A program made the position numbers and the translations under genes. The notes under the pieces are model-generated. The model ran no database searches, had not been told where the DNA came from, and saw only the letters and a program-made list of their open reading frames with translations. From assembly GCA_964057225.1 (NCBI GenBank), contig OZ059895.1, forward strand, positions 5,084,001 through 5,148,000: a DNA stretch of 64,000 nt. Reading direction: 5' to 3'. Origin of the DNA: Auanema rhodensis (Eukaryota > Nematoda > Chromadorea > Rhabditida > Rhabditidae). Positions 1 through 12,925 of this stretch are shown here, one piece after another; within the stretch, counting starts at the first letter, position 1; every line of letters begins with the position of its first letter.

Positions 1-79
1 GAACTTTTGCTGCTTGCATTTTTGGGTCTTGAATTTTAGGCTGTGCGGCCTCTCCTCCGGGGTCTCCGTCCTTACCCAT
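1..79 (-). CDS. 5' end of an unidentified gene, cut by the window edge
   Basis: On the minus strand a strong acceptor (TTTTCAG, just above base 84) is followed by five bases and an ATG at 79-77, then an open frame that runs off the window. The visible peptide starts MGKDGDPGGEAAQPK and continues with a lysine- and glutamine-rich stretch. The layout of acceptor, very short leader and ATG is typical of a trans-spliced nematode gene start. I do not recognise the protein. The GKDGDPGGE stretch is weakly collagen-like, so this could instead be an internal exon of a collagen read in the same frame, although the Gly-X-Y pattern stops after three repeats. The local GC content is well above the DNA that follows, which supports coding. 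Confidence 0.4.
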   Translation of the reverse strand, partial: MGKDGDPGGEAAQPKIQDPKMQAAKV

Positions 80-84
80 CTGCT

Positions 85-1590
85 CTGAAAATAGAAAATG
101 AGTACCATGAAAAAATTAATGCAACCAGTCGATTATTGAACAGAAAATGCGAAAAGATTACGCGAAACAATTTCTCACTTTACACTGGAATTTTTTCGCC
201 TGGAGAAATAAAAAGCTTGGGAAACAAATCAATAATTAAATGACCTATGGCAAATAAACAAGTAGTGATACTCTACAGAGAAAAAGAATAGATATGGTTT
301 ATGTCGTTATCACAAAATATTATGCTGGAAATAAAAATAAGCGGAAAAGGGTTTGGGACCAAATATACGAAAAAAGTTAGAAAAGGAAAACCAACATATA
401 AGAATGAAACTGTTTAGGAAGTTTCAACAATACTAAGAGAAAATAACTAGGACAATAAAATATCAAAAGAGAAGTATGCCTGCATCAGAATGGTGTTGCA
501 AAAGACGCTAACAAATCAGAATGCTTTTAATTATGTAATGGGGCAAACATATTTCTATTAGAAACCGGTTGAACTTATAAATTATATTTCTAATGATGCT
601 TATATTTCTACTAGTCGTTGGTTCAAACAACTTCAAAATTAGTTTAACAGTTCGAATTAAGAAAAATTAGAATCAATAAAATCCTAGAAAACATGAGGAA
701 TTTACAGCAGGCTGCGCAAATTGGAGCCAGACGCAAGCAAGATAGAATATATAAAAGAGAAGATCAATACTGCGACGGCGCATGGATGGGAGAGGAAATT
801 GAACATTTTCTTTCACAACAAGAGCAAGGGTTAAATATAAGCATAAACATGCAAAATACAATTCAAAAACAAAAAGTTGAAAAAAACAAGAGGTTCGAAT
901 TGGAAATTGTCTGCATAGACGGCCTTGTTGAGGCAGAATGACTCAATTCTAGTTTTGAGTTCTTCCTGCCCGCCTACTCTATTATGTATGACTGCAACAG
1001 CGCTATGTGCGAACCAACAATGTATCGACTTTTCCATTCAATCTATTAAAACCATACGAGCTATATCAAACATAGGAAAAATTCAGAATATTGCGAAGTT
1101 TCACGAATCAAAATGAAACCGTTTCCTATACGATTGAATACCAAGGACGTTTCAATCGAAATGAGAATACAAAACATAGTGAGAGATAATTGAAGAACAG
1201 ATACAAACAGTTTTGAATGAATTACAAATTTTTCACATGTTTTCAGGCACTATTTAAATTTTCTATCCTGAAAACTTGCTTCAATGTGAAAATGAAGAAT
1301 TTATAAACTAACTAAATCGTGAAAAATAACCTAAACAATAAGAAAAAAACAATATTGACCACATTAGAATTCAAAGGAAAAAAGAGAAAACAATCAATAA
1401 ACTATACAGAACCAATATTGTAAACAAGAAAGAAAGCTTATGAAGAAAATTTGAATTTCGACATCTTTTTTGAATATTAGACAGTTTTAAAAAGTTAAAG
1501 GGTTGTTTTCATCAGCGTTTCCTAATAGAGCGCAACTGTGACATATTTATTGTCCATTACATGAAAAATTGAGCATTGTGTTCTTAAGAG
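85..1590. other. intergenic, no gene seen
   Basis: AT-rich DNA between the divergent gene at the left edge and COMMD4. Short open frames exist around 690-1040 on both strands, but they overlap each other, have no clear splice context and resemble nothing known. It presumably holds the promoters of both flanking genes. I see no definite element. Confidence 0.5.
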
Positions 1591-2404
1591 ATGGTTTGTC
1601 ACTTTTTTTTTAAAATACCTTTTAAATGATTTAGAGATTCCGTTTTTTGGGCGGACTTGATTGCCCAGATTGGTTGCTTAGTCAGTTTGCAGATTATTCA
1701 AAATTGGTAATGATATATATTATTACCATCTATAAGTTTGTTTAGACATCAATCAAATTTAAAAATGTATGCATGTTAGCTGTAAAATTTCTGTTAGGAG
1801 AACAGGTTGTTGATGAAGATCTTGCGAAATATGTTAATGAAAGCTTAGGTACAATTTTTATAAAAAAAAATTTAATTCTATGGAATTTAGATGTAATTCA
1901 TTTGAAAAGATTTTTGGGTTCTTTAGCTTTTATAATGCGACGTGCCGTCAATTTTAATTGTGAAATTAATGATGTTGAAGCAGAATGTATACAATTAGGG
2001 CTCCCACCTGGTAAAAAAATGAATTTAAAACTTAAGTCTAATAATTATTACAAATCTAGAACATGGAAAAATGTTAGGAAAAGTGCTTTCTGAAAAATAT
2101 GGAGAAATTCGGAATTTTTCTACTACAGATATCCCCAAAGGTTTTGAAAATTTAGAAGCATCATTAATAAAAACCTATGTTTAACAGAACCATGTATGAT
2201 GATTGAGTCTTTAACTCCGCTTGGGGGTGATCAGTTTTCACTCAACTATTGCAGGGAGAGTTCAAACCAAAAGGCTGTTGAAATGTCGAAAGGACAATTG
2301 AGCGACTTTTTAGATGGTGAAATTTGAATTCCAAATACGATTTCTTATGATTGTTTACAGATATGAAAAAAGTAGGGAAAGTTCTTCTAGAAAAAATGGG
2401 ATAA
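1591..2404 (+). CDS. COMMD4: COMM domain-containing protein 4
   Basis: COMMD proteins form the Commander complex with CCDC22/CCDC93 and act in endosomal recycling and NF-kB control. Seven exons join in frame: 1591-1593, 1635-1706, 1746-1848, 1891-2010, 2060-2140, 2188-2316 and 2361-2404, giving 183 residues against about 199 in human COMMD4. The start MRFRF followed by GLDCPDWLL matches the family start MRFRFCGDLDCPDW. The helical N-terminal domain keeps the QLGLP motif near residue 95. The C-terminal COMM domain ends in the usual short leucine-rich helix. The first coding exon is only the ATG, and all six introns are 39-49 bases. The start is fixed by the fit of ATG plus GT donor to the conserved MR. 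Identity rests on recalled family sequence. Confidence 0.85.
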
Positions 2405-3300
2405 AGTCCACTTATCAAAGGAGAATGTGATTTTTGGAATTTTTGTTATATTACTAGCTATGACCGAATGTCTGTATGTTTCTGGATCTCACTTCTACTG
2501 TATATAGATAGTTTTGTTTTATCAACATTCAAAGTTGTCTTCAAAAATAAAATGCTTATCTTTGAAAGAATATGAATGACATGTGTCAAAAATAGAGATA
2601 GATGAATGCCTGCTAAGGCTATGTGGCCCGTTGCCATTTGTTTGCTGAAATAGCAATACTTCGTTTGGCAACTCTCAATCGATATCTTTCAGTAGAAACC
2701 CGAGGAAAAGAAAGTAATGATTTTTTCATTAATGCTATACTATGAAAGTGAATAATAAATATACTTATATTGTTTTTAACTTTATATTACTTATATGTAA
2801 ACTTAAATTTCTGACTGTTAATTTTTCAAAAAGCAAAAAACAGGTTTAGAATTAAGGACAATCTGCAGGTAATATACGCTCCAGGAACAATTTAATGTTA
2901 TTTTGTGTTTTAGGAAAATTTGAAAAAAGAAACACGGGTTTAGCAAGTTTCTTTAGTATAATGCACTTATGCTACTTAATTATGTCGAATTAAACGCGGG
3001 AAAGCAAGAAATACTAAAACTTTTTCCATCGTACGACCCTTATCATGCTACTATCATATTTTTTACTGCTATAGCGAACAAAAGGGCAATATCTTTTTTC
3101 TTCTTTCTTTTCTTAATTGAATTTGAACTAAAACATTCGCTCCTCAGCGACATACTGTTGTAAGTTCGTGGTAGCTCTATCTGTTTGTATCACTTTCGAT
3201 CAATATTACACCGAATCATTTAAGCCAGTTGTTTTGCTTTACATTTAATATTCGTCATCTGAACCAGGCAACTCAATTTTTATTTTTTTGCAGGGTAATA
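2405..3300. other. spacer between COMMD4 and ABHD2
   Basis: AT-rich, no supported gene. It contains the COMMD4 3' region. At its right end lies a T-rich acceptor (TTTTTTTGCAG) a few bases before the ABHD2 start, a likely trans-splice site. Confidence 0.55.
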
Positions 3301-5050
3301 ATGGACTGGGATTCTCTGAACAGTTGCTTAGAGTTTACAAATTTCCTTGTTCAGAATGATTTACCTTCACCAAATATGGTTATATGGGTATTGACGGTAA
3401 ATTATGCTAAGTTGGCTCGTAATACTCAAATATATTTCAGTTAATTCTCATTCTTCGTTTTCTTCATGTATTATCATCTCCAGAGGTTCCTAAAATTACA
3501 ATTAGAGAGAAATCAAAGAAAAGCTTTATGAAAGATCTTGTTAGCGGAATTACAATGCTACAAGAACCGTAAGTCTACACATTCCTGATTTTTCTAAACA
3601 AAATTGCATTTGATGAGTTTCTAAGATTAAACTTATGTTTTCGTCCACTTTTACACTAATCCACACTATTTCCTTCAGATATCGGCCACCACCATTATGG
3701 GGGAGATCGGGGCATATTCAAACAGCGGCTTATGGTCTTCTTGGCCACTCATCCCTGAAGAGAACTTTTGATCGTCGGGTTCCATTAAAAATGCCGGATG
3801 GTACTACTGCTTATGCGGATATATTCGAGCCAATAAACTTACACCCGGTATAACTATAAGAATTATTATAAAGACACTAGTTATTTAAGGATGGTAAAGA
3901 TGTTACCTTAACACTTATACCCGGTATAGCTAATACAAGTGAAAGTAATTATATTAGAACATGTGTGCATTTTGCTCAAGAACAAGGGTTAGCTAAGCCT
4001 TAATAAAGTTGATAATCATTTTAATCTCAGGTATCGCTGTGCTGTTCTTAACCATTTGGGTGCTTTACCAGATATGAAGTTGACCGGAAACAGAATTTTT
4101 TCTTACGGTATCTTATTCCATATTTATATATATATTAAATAATTATTTTTTATTGCCTTTAAACTTATAAACACATGCTCCACTTTATAGGTGGAACAGA
4201 TGAAGCTTTAGCTATGATGGATTTTCTTTTTGTTGAGTACCCAACTACGAAGTTTGTAAACATTGGCTTTAGTATGGGGGGAAACATCACAACACTTTTA
4301 CTACTACGACTTCCATCTGAACATAGGTATAAGGAGACTTTGAACTAAATTATTGATCATGAATTTATAGGCATCGTATTATAGTCGGACTAAGTGTTGG
4401 TCAAGGCTATTCTGCAACTGTTAGTGCTCCAATGTATCATGATTGGGAAAATGGTCGACGTGCTTACAATTATATCATAACTGAAAATATGAAAAGGCTA
4501 CTTCGACGAAATTATGATAAAGCGGTTTTGCCTCACGTTCAATCAGGTCTAATTGACGAACAGGTTTTTTTTCTCGACATCTTCTATTCTTGAATGCTGG
4601 ACTATTTTCAGCGTCTCTGGGCTGCAACCTCGATTATTGCGTTTGATGAGCACTACAATCGTAAAGTGTTTGGATATTCATCTTTAGATTCGTTTTACGA
4701 AACTGCTAGTTGTCTACCTCTTCTTAGGTGAACTAGATAAAACAAAACATTAGATAACGATTTTTCTTTTAGTAATCTGCAAATTCCAATGATATTTTTA
4801 AACTCGGAAGATGATCCAATTGTTCCACGAAGCCTATGGGAGCCCGTGAAGGTTTATTTCATATTTTGTAAGCGAAAATTATGTTATTATTCAGAATTTT
4901 GCTTCGGAAACAGAAGATATAGCTTTTGTATCAACTCGCCATGGAGGTCATTTAGGATTTTTAGAAGGTGGTTCATTTAGTCCTAAATCTATCACATGGC
5001 TTGATAGATTCATAGTGGAAATGGCAAATCAAGCTGTTAAACTAACTTAG
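3301..5050 (+). CDS. ABHD2: alpha/beta-hydrolase ABHD2 (monoacylglycerol lipase family)
   Basis: Membrane-anchored serine hydrolase. Human ABHD2 is a progesterone-stimulated lipase that cleaves 2-arachidonoylglycerol. Ten exons (3301-3396, 3441-3568, 3679-3847, 3890-3987, 4031-4107, 4191-4326, 4371-4563, 4612-4727, 4773-4851, 4895-5050) give 415 residues, against 425 in human. One hydrophobic N-terminal segment (about residues 26-44) is followed by the family signature PLWGRSGHIQTA. The nucleophile is in GFSMGGN (Ser about 217), the acid in SEDDPIV (Asp about 352) and the histidine in HGGHLGF (His about 383), so the triad is intact. PGIAN and LNHLGALP are also conserved. The ATG lies six bases after a strong acceptor, suggesting trans-splicing. 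Confidence 0.93.
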
Positions 5051-7693
5051 GATTTATGTGTACGTGTATATTATTGTTTTCAAAGAGCTTTAAACTACTC
5101 AGATAGTTTTATTAAATTATATCATGTTTTATATAATTGTTCATTTCTGTAAAACTAATCTGATATCAAAATTAATTCGTTTATTTTTATTGATTCTACA
5201 TATTTATATCAAAATTTTATTACTGGGTCAAAACATTAAATTCTTAATAAGTTTATCTTTACTTATCTTACCCCGTTCCCTCTATCTTGTTCTCGCTCTC
5301 CTTCTCGTTAGCTTTTTCGCACTCTCTATTCCTCGTTTCCGAGTTCTCTTATTTCTCTCATACTTGCTCTATTATCGTCCTCGATCAACGGTATAAATCA
5401 CTATGACTAGTCAGTAATATTGTCCCTTGCATCCTTTAATATTATATTTTTACCTTCAAACTTGTTTTTCAGTTAGAGTAAACTTGTTCATCTTTACGTT
5501 TAAAACTATCTTTGAACATGAAAGTCAGAGTAATGACCACGAAACCTTTTTTTCATGAAGAATGTAAACAAAACATTTCTGATTTAAAAAAAATTCAAAC
5601 AACTGTTTCCTTGTTTTCGAATTTTGTTTGAGTTTTGGTAGTTGTTACATTGCCTTTACAAGATCGAAATATATAAAAATATGAATGTGATTCATAATAT
5701 TGAAATCATGAGTCTTAACATGAAAGTGACAAATTTAAAATTTTCTATTGCTGACAAAAGTCTTCATTAATTTTTAATTCAACAATTTTCATGAAAATTA
5801 GAAGATTTAGGTTAACGAATTTACCAAAAAAATGTTAATTTTATGTTATGGTTTGCAGAGTTATCATGTAAAATTTAATTCAAATAAGAAATAGTTCTCA
5901 ATTTGATAATTGGGAACCTTTTAGATTTGAAGATTTCGCTTTTCGGAAACCTGGAAACCTGGAAATTTGACATTCTCTAATTCAAACTTATTTGTTACTG
6001 GTTTCATCTATACAAATGTTCTCTTCTTTGTTCTGCTTTCTCCTACCTTTTCAGTAATATTTTCTATGTTATGGGCTTGTTTACCACTACACAGATTCGC
6101 GAGTTTTTCAAAAAAAAAAATCATAGATAGAACAGTTGTAAGGGGTCGAGGAGCGTATCGTTTTTCACACAATTTTAAACCAATACTCATTGCTCATCGT
6201 TTGATCAATTCATTATATATTATATGTATGTGTTTGTTTTCATCCTTGTAGTAATAAACTCTATGTCCACGGGTCGGAATATAGAAGATATGTTATTGGA
6301 ACATAATGATGAAAAAAGTGAAGTTTTACCAAATAAGATGAATAATGACTATGTTTTATATGAATAAAGTGTGATTTGGGAAGACTGCAACCAAAAATTA
6401 ATCCGATACTATTATGAAAGATTATTTAAATTCGCAAGAGTTGAATATAAATAATAAGATGATATATACTATATCTGCCACTATATATCTATTACATTAT
6501 GTTGGACACTACAAACTATACGTATATTAGAGAAAGCTCAGTCGGATCTCCAACTAAATTTATTTTCATGTATATATACATATACACATATGTACAGTTG
6601 TACACAAAAACTCTAATTTTAAAACCATATTGTATAATTTGAATCACATGGTATTTTTCCTATGTTTTCACCGAAGGTATTTCCGTTTTTTTTCGAATGT
6701 TCATTGGTTTCAGTTTATAATGTTTAGATTTTTAAATTTCTGAATGGGGTAGAGACATACAGCAGATGTTACCACGTTTTGGCTCTTTTCTTCCAACCAA
6801 TGTTGAAATGAAATATAGTAACTCTTATGAACAAGAAAGGCTCGAGAAGGGAAACTGACTACGAAAAGAATTTACTTACGTCATGGACACAATTAAAATA
6901 ATTGATTCAAGTTTATAATTGAAGTGATACTCACCATTGGAGTGAAGCTGAAAATGTAATACTCGTAACTAAGTGTTTTTTTTATTTTTTGAAAGCCGTT
7001 AAAATATAAAATTGTTAGAGAATATTTATACTAACTCGTAAAATGTATCCATGGGGAGTTAGATTTCGACAGGCAACTTCTAACATTTCACATCCATTAT
7101 CGTCGAAGTATGTATTTACTTTAATTCAAAATTCATAAAATAGTTGAAAATTTCTTCCAACAACTTACACATGTTGGAGGGCATTAGTTAAATAGGAATT
7201 ATCATGTAATTGTTCGCATCCTAAACATTTGGAAGCTGCAACTAGGATAATAGGAGGTATAATGTTTAGAACTCAAATATTACTTTTTTCAATATATTAT
7301 ACGAATTCAAAATAAATATTATATTCTGTTATGATATTACCTTGATTATTACGAATAGAGCCGAAAAGAATAAGGATCAAGAGAATATTTCTATCAACAC
7401 AGATCGCTTTTGGAAAAAAAATCTTTCCTAGCTACCAGAAACAGTTGATGCTGACAATATAAAAAATATTGCTGAATGTTAAGAAAAGAAATAAGATTGT
7501 TAGTCTCTACATACATTCGGTAGTGATGCATAAATTGACTAACTTTTGAGTTTCAATCTGTTTTGAACTATTTTATATTTTAAAAAGTTTGGAATATCTC
7601 ATAACTTATTCATAATTTCAGGATTTTTTAACATTTTAATTAATTATATTTATGAATATATTTATTTTTGTTTACATTTACACTCAAAAATGA
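5051..7693. other. intergenic, no gene seen
   Basis: Convergent space between ABHD2 and the minus-strand C6 gene. A pyrimidine-rich stretch lies at about 5265-5395. Hydrophobic open frames there and at 5967-6251 look like chance translations of T-rich DNA. No RNA gene or repeat family was recognised. Confidence 0.5.
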
Positions 7694-8380
7694 TTAGTGA
7701 ATCACATAATGGCAACCAATAGCTTCAACAGCGTTCGAATTTCCAGTAGCGTACCATTTCTGAATTAAAATAATAAAAAGTTTTTAAAAATAGCGAAAAA
7801 AACAAAATAAGTGTAAAGATTTGAATATATGCCATGTATGGATCTACTTACTCCGTTTTTGCATTCAATTGTTCCTTCATTATTGTTTTCAGCAAAATCA
7901 TCTTTCTCTAATCTGATCTGTAAACAATTAAAAATTGATATCTTTGTAGTTTACACCAGTTAGCTAAATTTCAAGACGAAGTTTAAAACTTACTGATAAT
8001 GAGAATTGAGTAACCTTTTCGCAGGTTACATGTAGTAGCTCGCAATTGTTTACTATTTTCTTACTGAAAAATATTTGTTTAAAAAGATGAGTAGTTATTT
8101 TGGAATTTATAAATAGTTTTGAATGTTCTTGGAATTCTGTTTTTTTCTTCGAAAAATACAGTAATGTATCGGATTTTTTTAGTGATATGAATCACAAACT
8201 TCATAATAACTTCTCCAAAAGAGGGACTTGAGTAATGATCGGGAAGTTGACAACCCGTACAAGAATCTACAAAAGTGATATTTTTAAAAAAAATATTTGA
8301 ATTGGTAATATTAATGCATTCACAATACCTCCAGCATAAACTACAAAACAGAAAGCAAACAGAAATATCAATGTTCTCAT
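7694..8380 (-). CDS. small secreted six-cysteine protein (C6 domain type)
   Basis: Five exons on the minus strand (8329-8380, 8200-8266, 7994-8063, 7852-7917, 7694-7759) join in frame to 106 residues. A hydrophobic signal peptide (MRTLIFLFAFCFVVYAG) is followed by exactly six cysteines at about positions 20, 23, 47, 54, 82 and 101. The arrangement is CxxC, then CxxxxxxC, then Cys before NGKW, and a Cys near the end. It matches the nematode C6/DUF281-like families, which have no known function and are often expanded. It is probably secreted. The boundary of exon 2 is the weakest: its donor (GTTTGT) was chosen because it keeps frame, whereas reading through would end the protein early. Confidence 0.72.
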
Positions 8381-10580
8381 CCTATAAGAAAATAAATATA
8401 ACATAAATGTTCATAGCAACTGGAGATGAAGTAATTCGGGAACAATTTGGGGGGGGGGGGGGCGAAATTTTAAATAAAGAAAGACTTTAAGCAAATAGTT
8501 AGAATGAAGAAATCGCTAGACAAGATAGTTTGTTGCGCATTCTAAAGCTTTAAATATCCCTTCTGACTTCTGATTAACGACCGCCCCATATCAAGATTGG
8601 TGAATTGGTAAAAGAATTATCAAAAACATCCAATGGTTTTCAATTCTTCGCATAACATATGATATGTACTTCCTTAAATTGCGAATTTTGGTAAAACAGG
8701 CAGTTATTTGATTATGAAATCTTCTTTGAACTTTAATTGAGCTCTGTGTACTAGGTCAAAACCTATTAGTCTTCCTTATACGTTCTCAGAGGAATTTTCG
8801 GAAGTGAAAAAAAATGAGTTCATGAGGGGTGTATATAATATATTGTTTAACATTTTTCGTTATTCTTATCTATAACAGTAGATTTAACATTTCAATATTA
8901 ATAGCATTTTGATAAATTTCTTTTCAAATTTCTTTAACTAAGAAATGATATGAGAATTTTAAAGAGATAGAAAAGACATAATAGCTGTATATAAAAAAAG
9001 TTTATTACAATAACAAAAGAACAAAGACTGTATGCTATAAGTGAAAGCAAATTAAACATTGATAACATATAAAGATGACCTAAAATTAATTTTAAACAAT
9101 CCTATGTGAAAAAAAAAGTTCTGAAAAAAGAAAACTGAAGGAAATCCATCACAGCTGAAAGGCGCCCATTGATTATTTAAGAAAACGTTTCTCCAAATCA
9201 CATCAATAACGAATCTGAAGTTTAAAAAGTTAAAAAAGCATAATTCCAGTTTAAAAATAACGTCATCAAGAGAGAGAGAAAGAACTATACAAGGAAATAA
9301 AAGTTTAAGAAGAAGGATGTCTGATTAAATGTGAAATAAACAGTTCAAGGATAAAATCACCTAGAGATCAAGTTATGGTTTTGTATAAATAGTGGCTGAT
9401 ATGCCATTGAAAAGAACGGCAAAACAACTTCGTCAGTTTACATTCCTTTGAACAAAATAAAAAAAATTTAACAGTGAGTAATCGCTGTTGAACAAGAAGG
9501 ATTGTTTAGAAAAGAAATCTGTGAAAGCTTTACTTTCAAAACGTTTGTAAAGAAGTAATATTTTCGATAGAATCAGAAATATCGAATAAGAATAATATAT
9601 TGAATATTATAAAATGTTCTATTGAACAGATTGACTTTTAGAAACTTAAATTCATTACATTTTCGAATTACAAAATAGCTTTCTTTGACATTACTCAACT
9701 GTAAACATTTTTTGGATTACTCTGATTCAGAATATTATCAGTATGTTAGAATTAATAATTCATAGTCATATAATGTGATAAATGTATCGAATCTTCATAA
9801 AGATTGTTCTTGAATATTTGAATGAAGATAGTAGTGACGGTGATTAAATCAGTAAAATAATGTAAATATAATAATAACAGTTAAAAAAAACTTATCAATA
9901 ATTATAGAATATGTTCATAAACAACAAATAAAAATGCACAATCACAAAATATTAACATTCTATATTATCACACTAAACTATTCAGAAGAAGGTACAGAAC
10001 TTTTGAAATAAGATCTGATGGTTTAAACGTCGAAAGCTGTTCAAATATGAATATGATTCGTAAGAATAAACTAGAATGAATCAACCAAAGAAATGTATGA
10101 AATTAATTACACCGAAATACTAGTATAGAAGTTAGAAAACATCTTTGATGCTTGAAATATAATTAGAAAATTATAAACCTAGGAATAATCAGAATGTATC
10201 AACAGATGAAAGATGAAAAGAATGTTCGACCGAGTTGTTGAGCAAGAAGAGAACCGTCCCGAGGAACCAAGAAAAGAAAGATATGAGGCAAAATAGCAAT
10301 AAAACGTATTTTTGACTTTTTTTTTCAATAAAAATCTTCAAAACACGAAAACCCATGGCAATATCTCCAAAATGTTTTCTAATAGAAACATGTCATAGCT
10401 TTAAAGAGTTACGTTATGAGTCAAAAAAAATCTAAAAAATACTTATCAAACGATATGCATGATACAGAAGAACAAGTTCCCGAAATATTGATGCACCATG
10501 ATCATGACCAGAAGCAAGAAATAGCACAAATAAAACCAAAACAATAATAGAAATAAATAAATAAAACCCGCAAAACATAG
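8381..10580. other. intergenic and 3' flank of the proline-rich gene
   Basis: AT-rich, purine-rich on the plus strand from about 10.2 kb. It holds a 14-base poly-G run at 8449-8462. No gene supported on either strand. Confidence 0.5.
8449..8462 (+). repeat. poly-G tract (14 G)
   Basis: An uninterrupted run of 14 G in AT-rich DNA, about 70 bases upstream of the start of the C6-type gene. Poly-G tracts are common in nematode genomes and can form G-quadruplexes. The length is as given and could be affected by sequencing error. Confidence 0.9.
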
Positions 10581-12925
10581 TTAAGTATGCCTTAGTGGTC
10601 GCCCTCCACCGCCATTTCTTCTTTGACCCCCTCTAAATCTGAGGTTAGGCATTCCCCGATTAAAAGTAGGATGGGGTGGGAGAGAATGCGGAGGTCCAAT
10701 AGGCGGAACGTGGTGACGTACACCAAGTGCTGAATTTCCACCACGAGGAGGTCCTTTATGGAGAGGTGGGCGAGACATAGGATTTCGAGGCATACCATGT
10801 CCACGATGAAGAGCTCTTCCTGAAATAGGGCCAGAATGCGCGTGATGATGTCCATTCACTGGGGGTGTATTAGGCGTATACTCGTGATTCATCTTCGGTG
10901 GTGGTTGCGGCGATGAGGCTTCGTGAGACCAAGGTTGGCTTGCGAAATCATGAAGATTAGCACTAGGGTAAGGCGGTCTTGTTTCGGTAGGTTGCGTCCT
11001 GGGAGATTCTGCAGCTTTCCCTCCTATTCCAAGTGCAGAAAGAAGAGCATTAGTAACGGTTTGATTACTGATGGTTGGAACGGGTTTGTCTTCAGCAGAC
11101 CTTGTGCTATTTGAAGGCGTAGGAGGCTTAATTGAATTGAATCCAGAAGTTGGGGTAGAATTCTGAAGAGATCCTCGGTGAGATCCATTAGCTCCTGTAA
11201 GAGGAGTGGACGGGTTTGGCATTTTATTATTTTTAAATGGAGTCAAGTGGCCGGGAGTAGAAGAAATTATTCCATTCATCTCTGCAGACGATGTGTGTTC
11301 AGACACACGATTTTTAATTTCTGGTTTGATATCACATGGACGAAGGGGTGTGATTTTAACATCTAACTTTGGCATATTATTCTGCTGCTGTGGAATGGTG
11401 ATTTTCTTAACCATAATGGTAGGTGGCGTTCCTACCGGTGGCATGATGTTCTGCTGAGGAGGAGGAGGCACATTAGGAGGCGGAACAGGAATAGGCCCGC
11501 CTGTTGGAGGTGGAAACATAGGCATTGGAGGTGGCGGCATCATAGGAGGAGGAGGTTGCATGAAAGGATGAGGCGGCACAGGTACAGCTGTAGGCATAAA
11601 TGAGGGTTGCCTCAATAATGTTTCCTTTTCTTCTTTCTAAAACAAACAAATAGGATAGATAAACATAAATATAAACGTACAACAGGCCAAGGAGGCACTG
11701 AGGTATCCAACTTGCTAGTTGTGAATGACGGAGGACGAGGAGGTGGCTCAATAATGGGAGGTGGTGGTGGGGGTGCAACAACCGGAGACTCAAAATATAC
11801 ATTTAATTTGTTCATGATCTTCAAACTTACGGGAGGTTTCTCTGGAGATAATGAACCGTCCGATACCAATTCCATCTTTACAGACACATTATCCCTACTC
11901 CGTCTTAAATTAGCTAATAAGAACAATTAAATTCCATATGACCACCTTGGAGGTTCTGGGCGAGTAGGAGAAGGCTTGTCATCCTTTTTCTTACTCACTG
12001 ATGATATGATTGCATCTTTAATTTTTTCCAGAAATGTTGTCTGAAATAAGTTACAGCAATGTTTTTTGCCAGCAACGTACCTTTCCCATAGATCCAATAG
12101 CTTCGCTCAATTCAGATCCAAAATACGCTTGCAATTGGGAAACATTCGAACCAGTAAAAGCAGCAACATTAGCGAGATTTGTTTTTTCATCTTCTTGGGG
12201 AGGTAGACTAGGAGGAGTTCGAGGTCCAGGAGATCCAGGAGGAGTCTTCGGTCCCTTTCGTGGAGCTGATGGAGGCGGCTCTTCCATAGGCGGAGTTCGT
12301 GGCCCAACTTTCTCATACTACAACAAATAAAACAAAAATTCGATATCAGCTTACCGCAAATGGTGGAAATATTGCTGAATCAGATTTAACGTATCCTAAA
12401 TTTGGATACGCCTGAAGCCTCCCTTCCATCATTTTATGACCCAATAGTTGGTACATAATACAATCCCTGTTGACAAACTAAATATGAAAAATGTTTCACA
12501 ACAGCAATGATATCTGAAGTTACATCTGCAACCATAGTATTATCCATAGGCATGTTCTCCAGCGCATCTCTAGTCAATCTGCATATTTCTATGCTCGGCT
12601 CTGACTCCTGAGCTATTGCAGCAGCTTCTGCAGCAGCGGCCGCAGCTATTTCTTTTTTTCTTTGTACTTCTCTATAAAAGAAATGAAATTTAAAATAAAA
12701 ACACATTGAACGTCTTACTTCTCCATTTCTTCCATAATAGAATCTAATGGAGCAATTTGATGCCGCAAAGAGCCTGTTGCTTCAGGCTTCTTTTTTCTTT
12801 TAGGTTCCGGTTCGGAAGGAGAATTTCTGTGAAATGAATAATAATAGCATATTTTATGACTGTCAAACTCACTCTCTCCTTTCCTTACTGGTTGTTGGCA
12901 GCATCTTGACACGTTCAGACGACAT
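10581..12925 (-). CDS. proline-rich, probably nuclear protein of unknown family
   Basis: Nine minus-strand exons (12873-12925, 12719-12826, 12524-12671, 12355-12477, 12081-12317, 11946-12040, 11831-11903, 11681-11788, 10581-11636) join in frame to 666 residues. A short basic start with a KRKKK cluster (possible nuclear signal) is followed by an alanine-rich helix. Next comes a compact, apparently folded region (about residues 90-145, containing CIMYQLLGHKMMEGRLQAYP). The rest is mostly disordered: TPP repeats, a basic-serine stretch, poly-proline blocks, and a C-terminus rich in Gly, Arg and His with RGG-like ends. The composition resembles RNA-binding or splicing-associated proteins, but no RRM, zinc finger or other known domain is visible, so I assign no function. 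Its direction and position suggest it follows DOT1L, with an 820-base gap. Confidence 0.75.

Noticed and set aside
693-1037. Overlapping open frames on both strands (82 and 68 codons)
   Set aside because: No splice context, no family resemblance, mutual overlap on opposite strands; likely chance.
5124-6251. Hydrophobic open frames that look like membrane proteins
   Set aside because: They come from T-rich DNA, lack codon bias and splice partners, and match nothing known.
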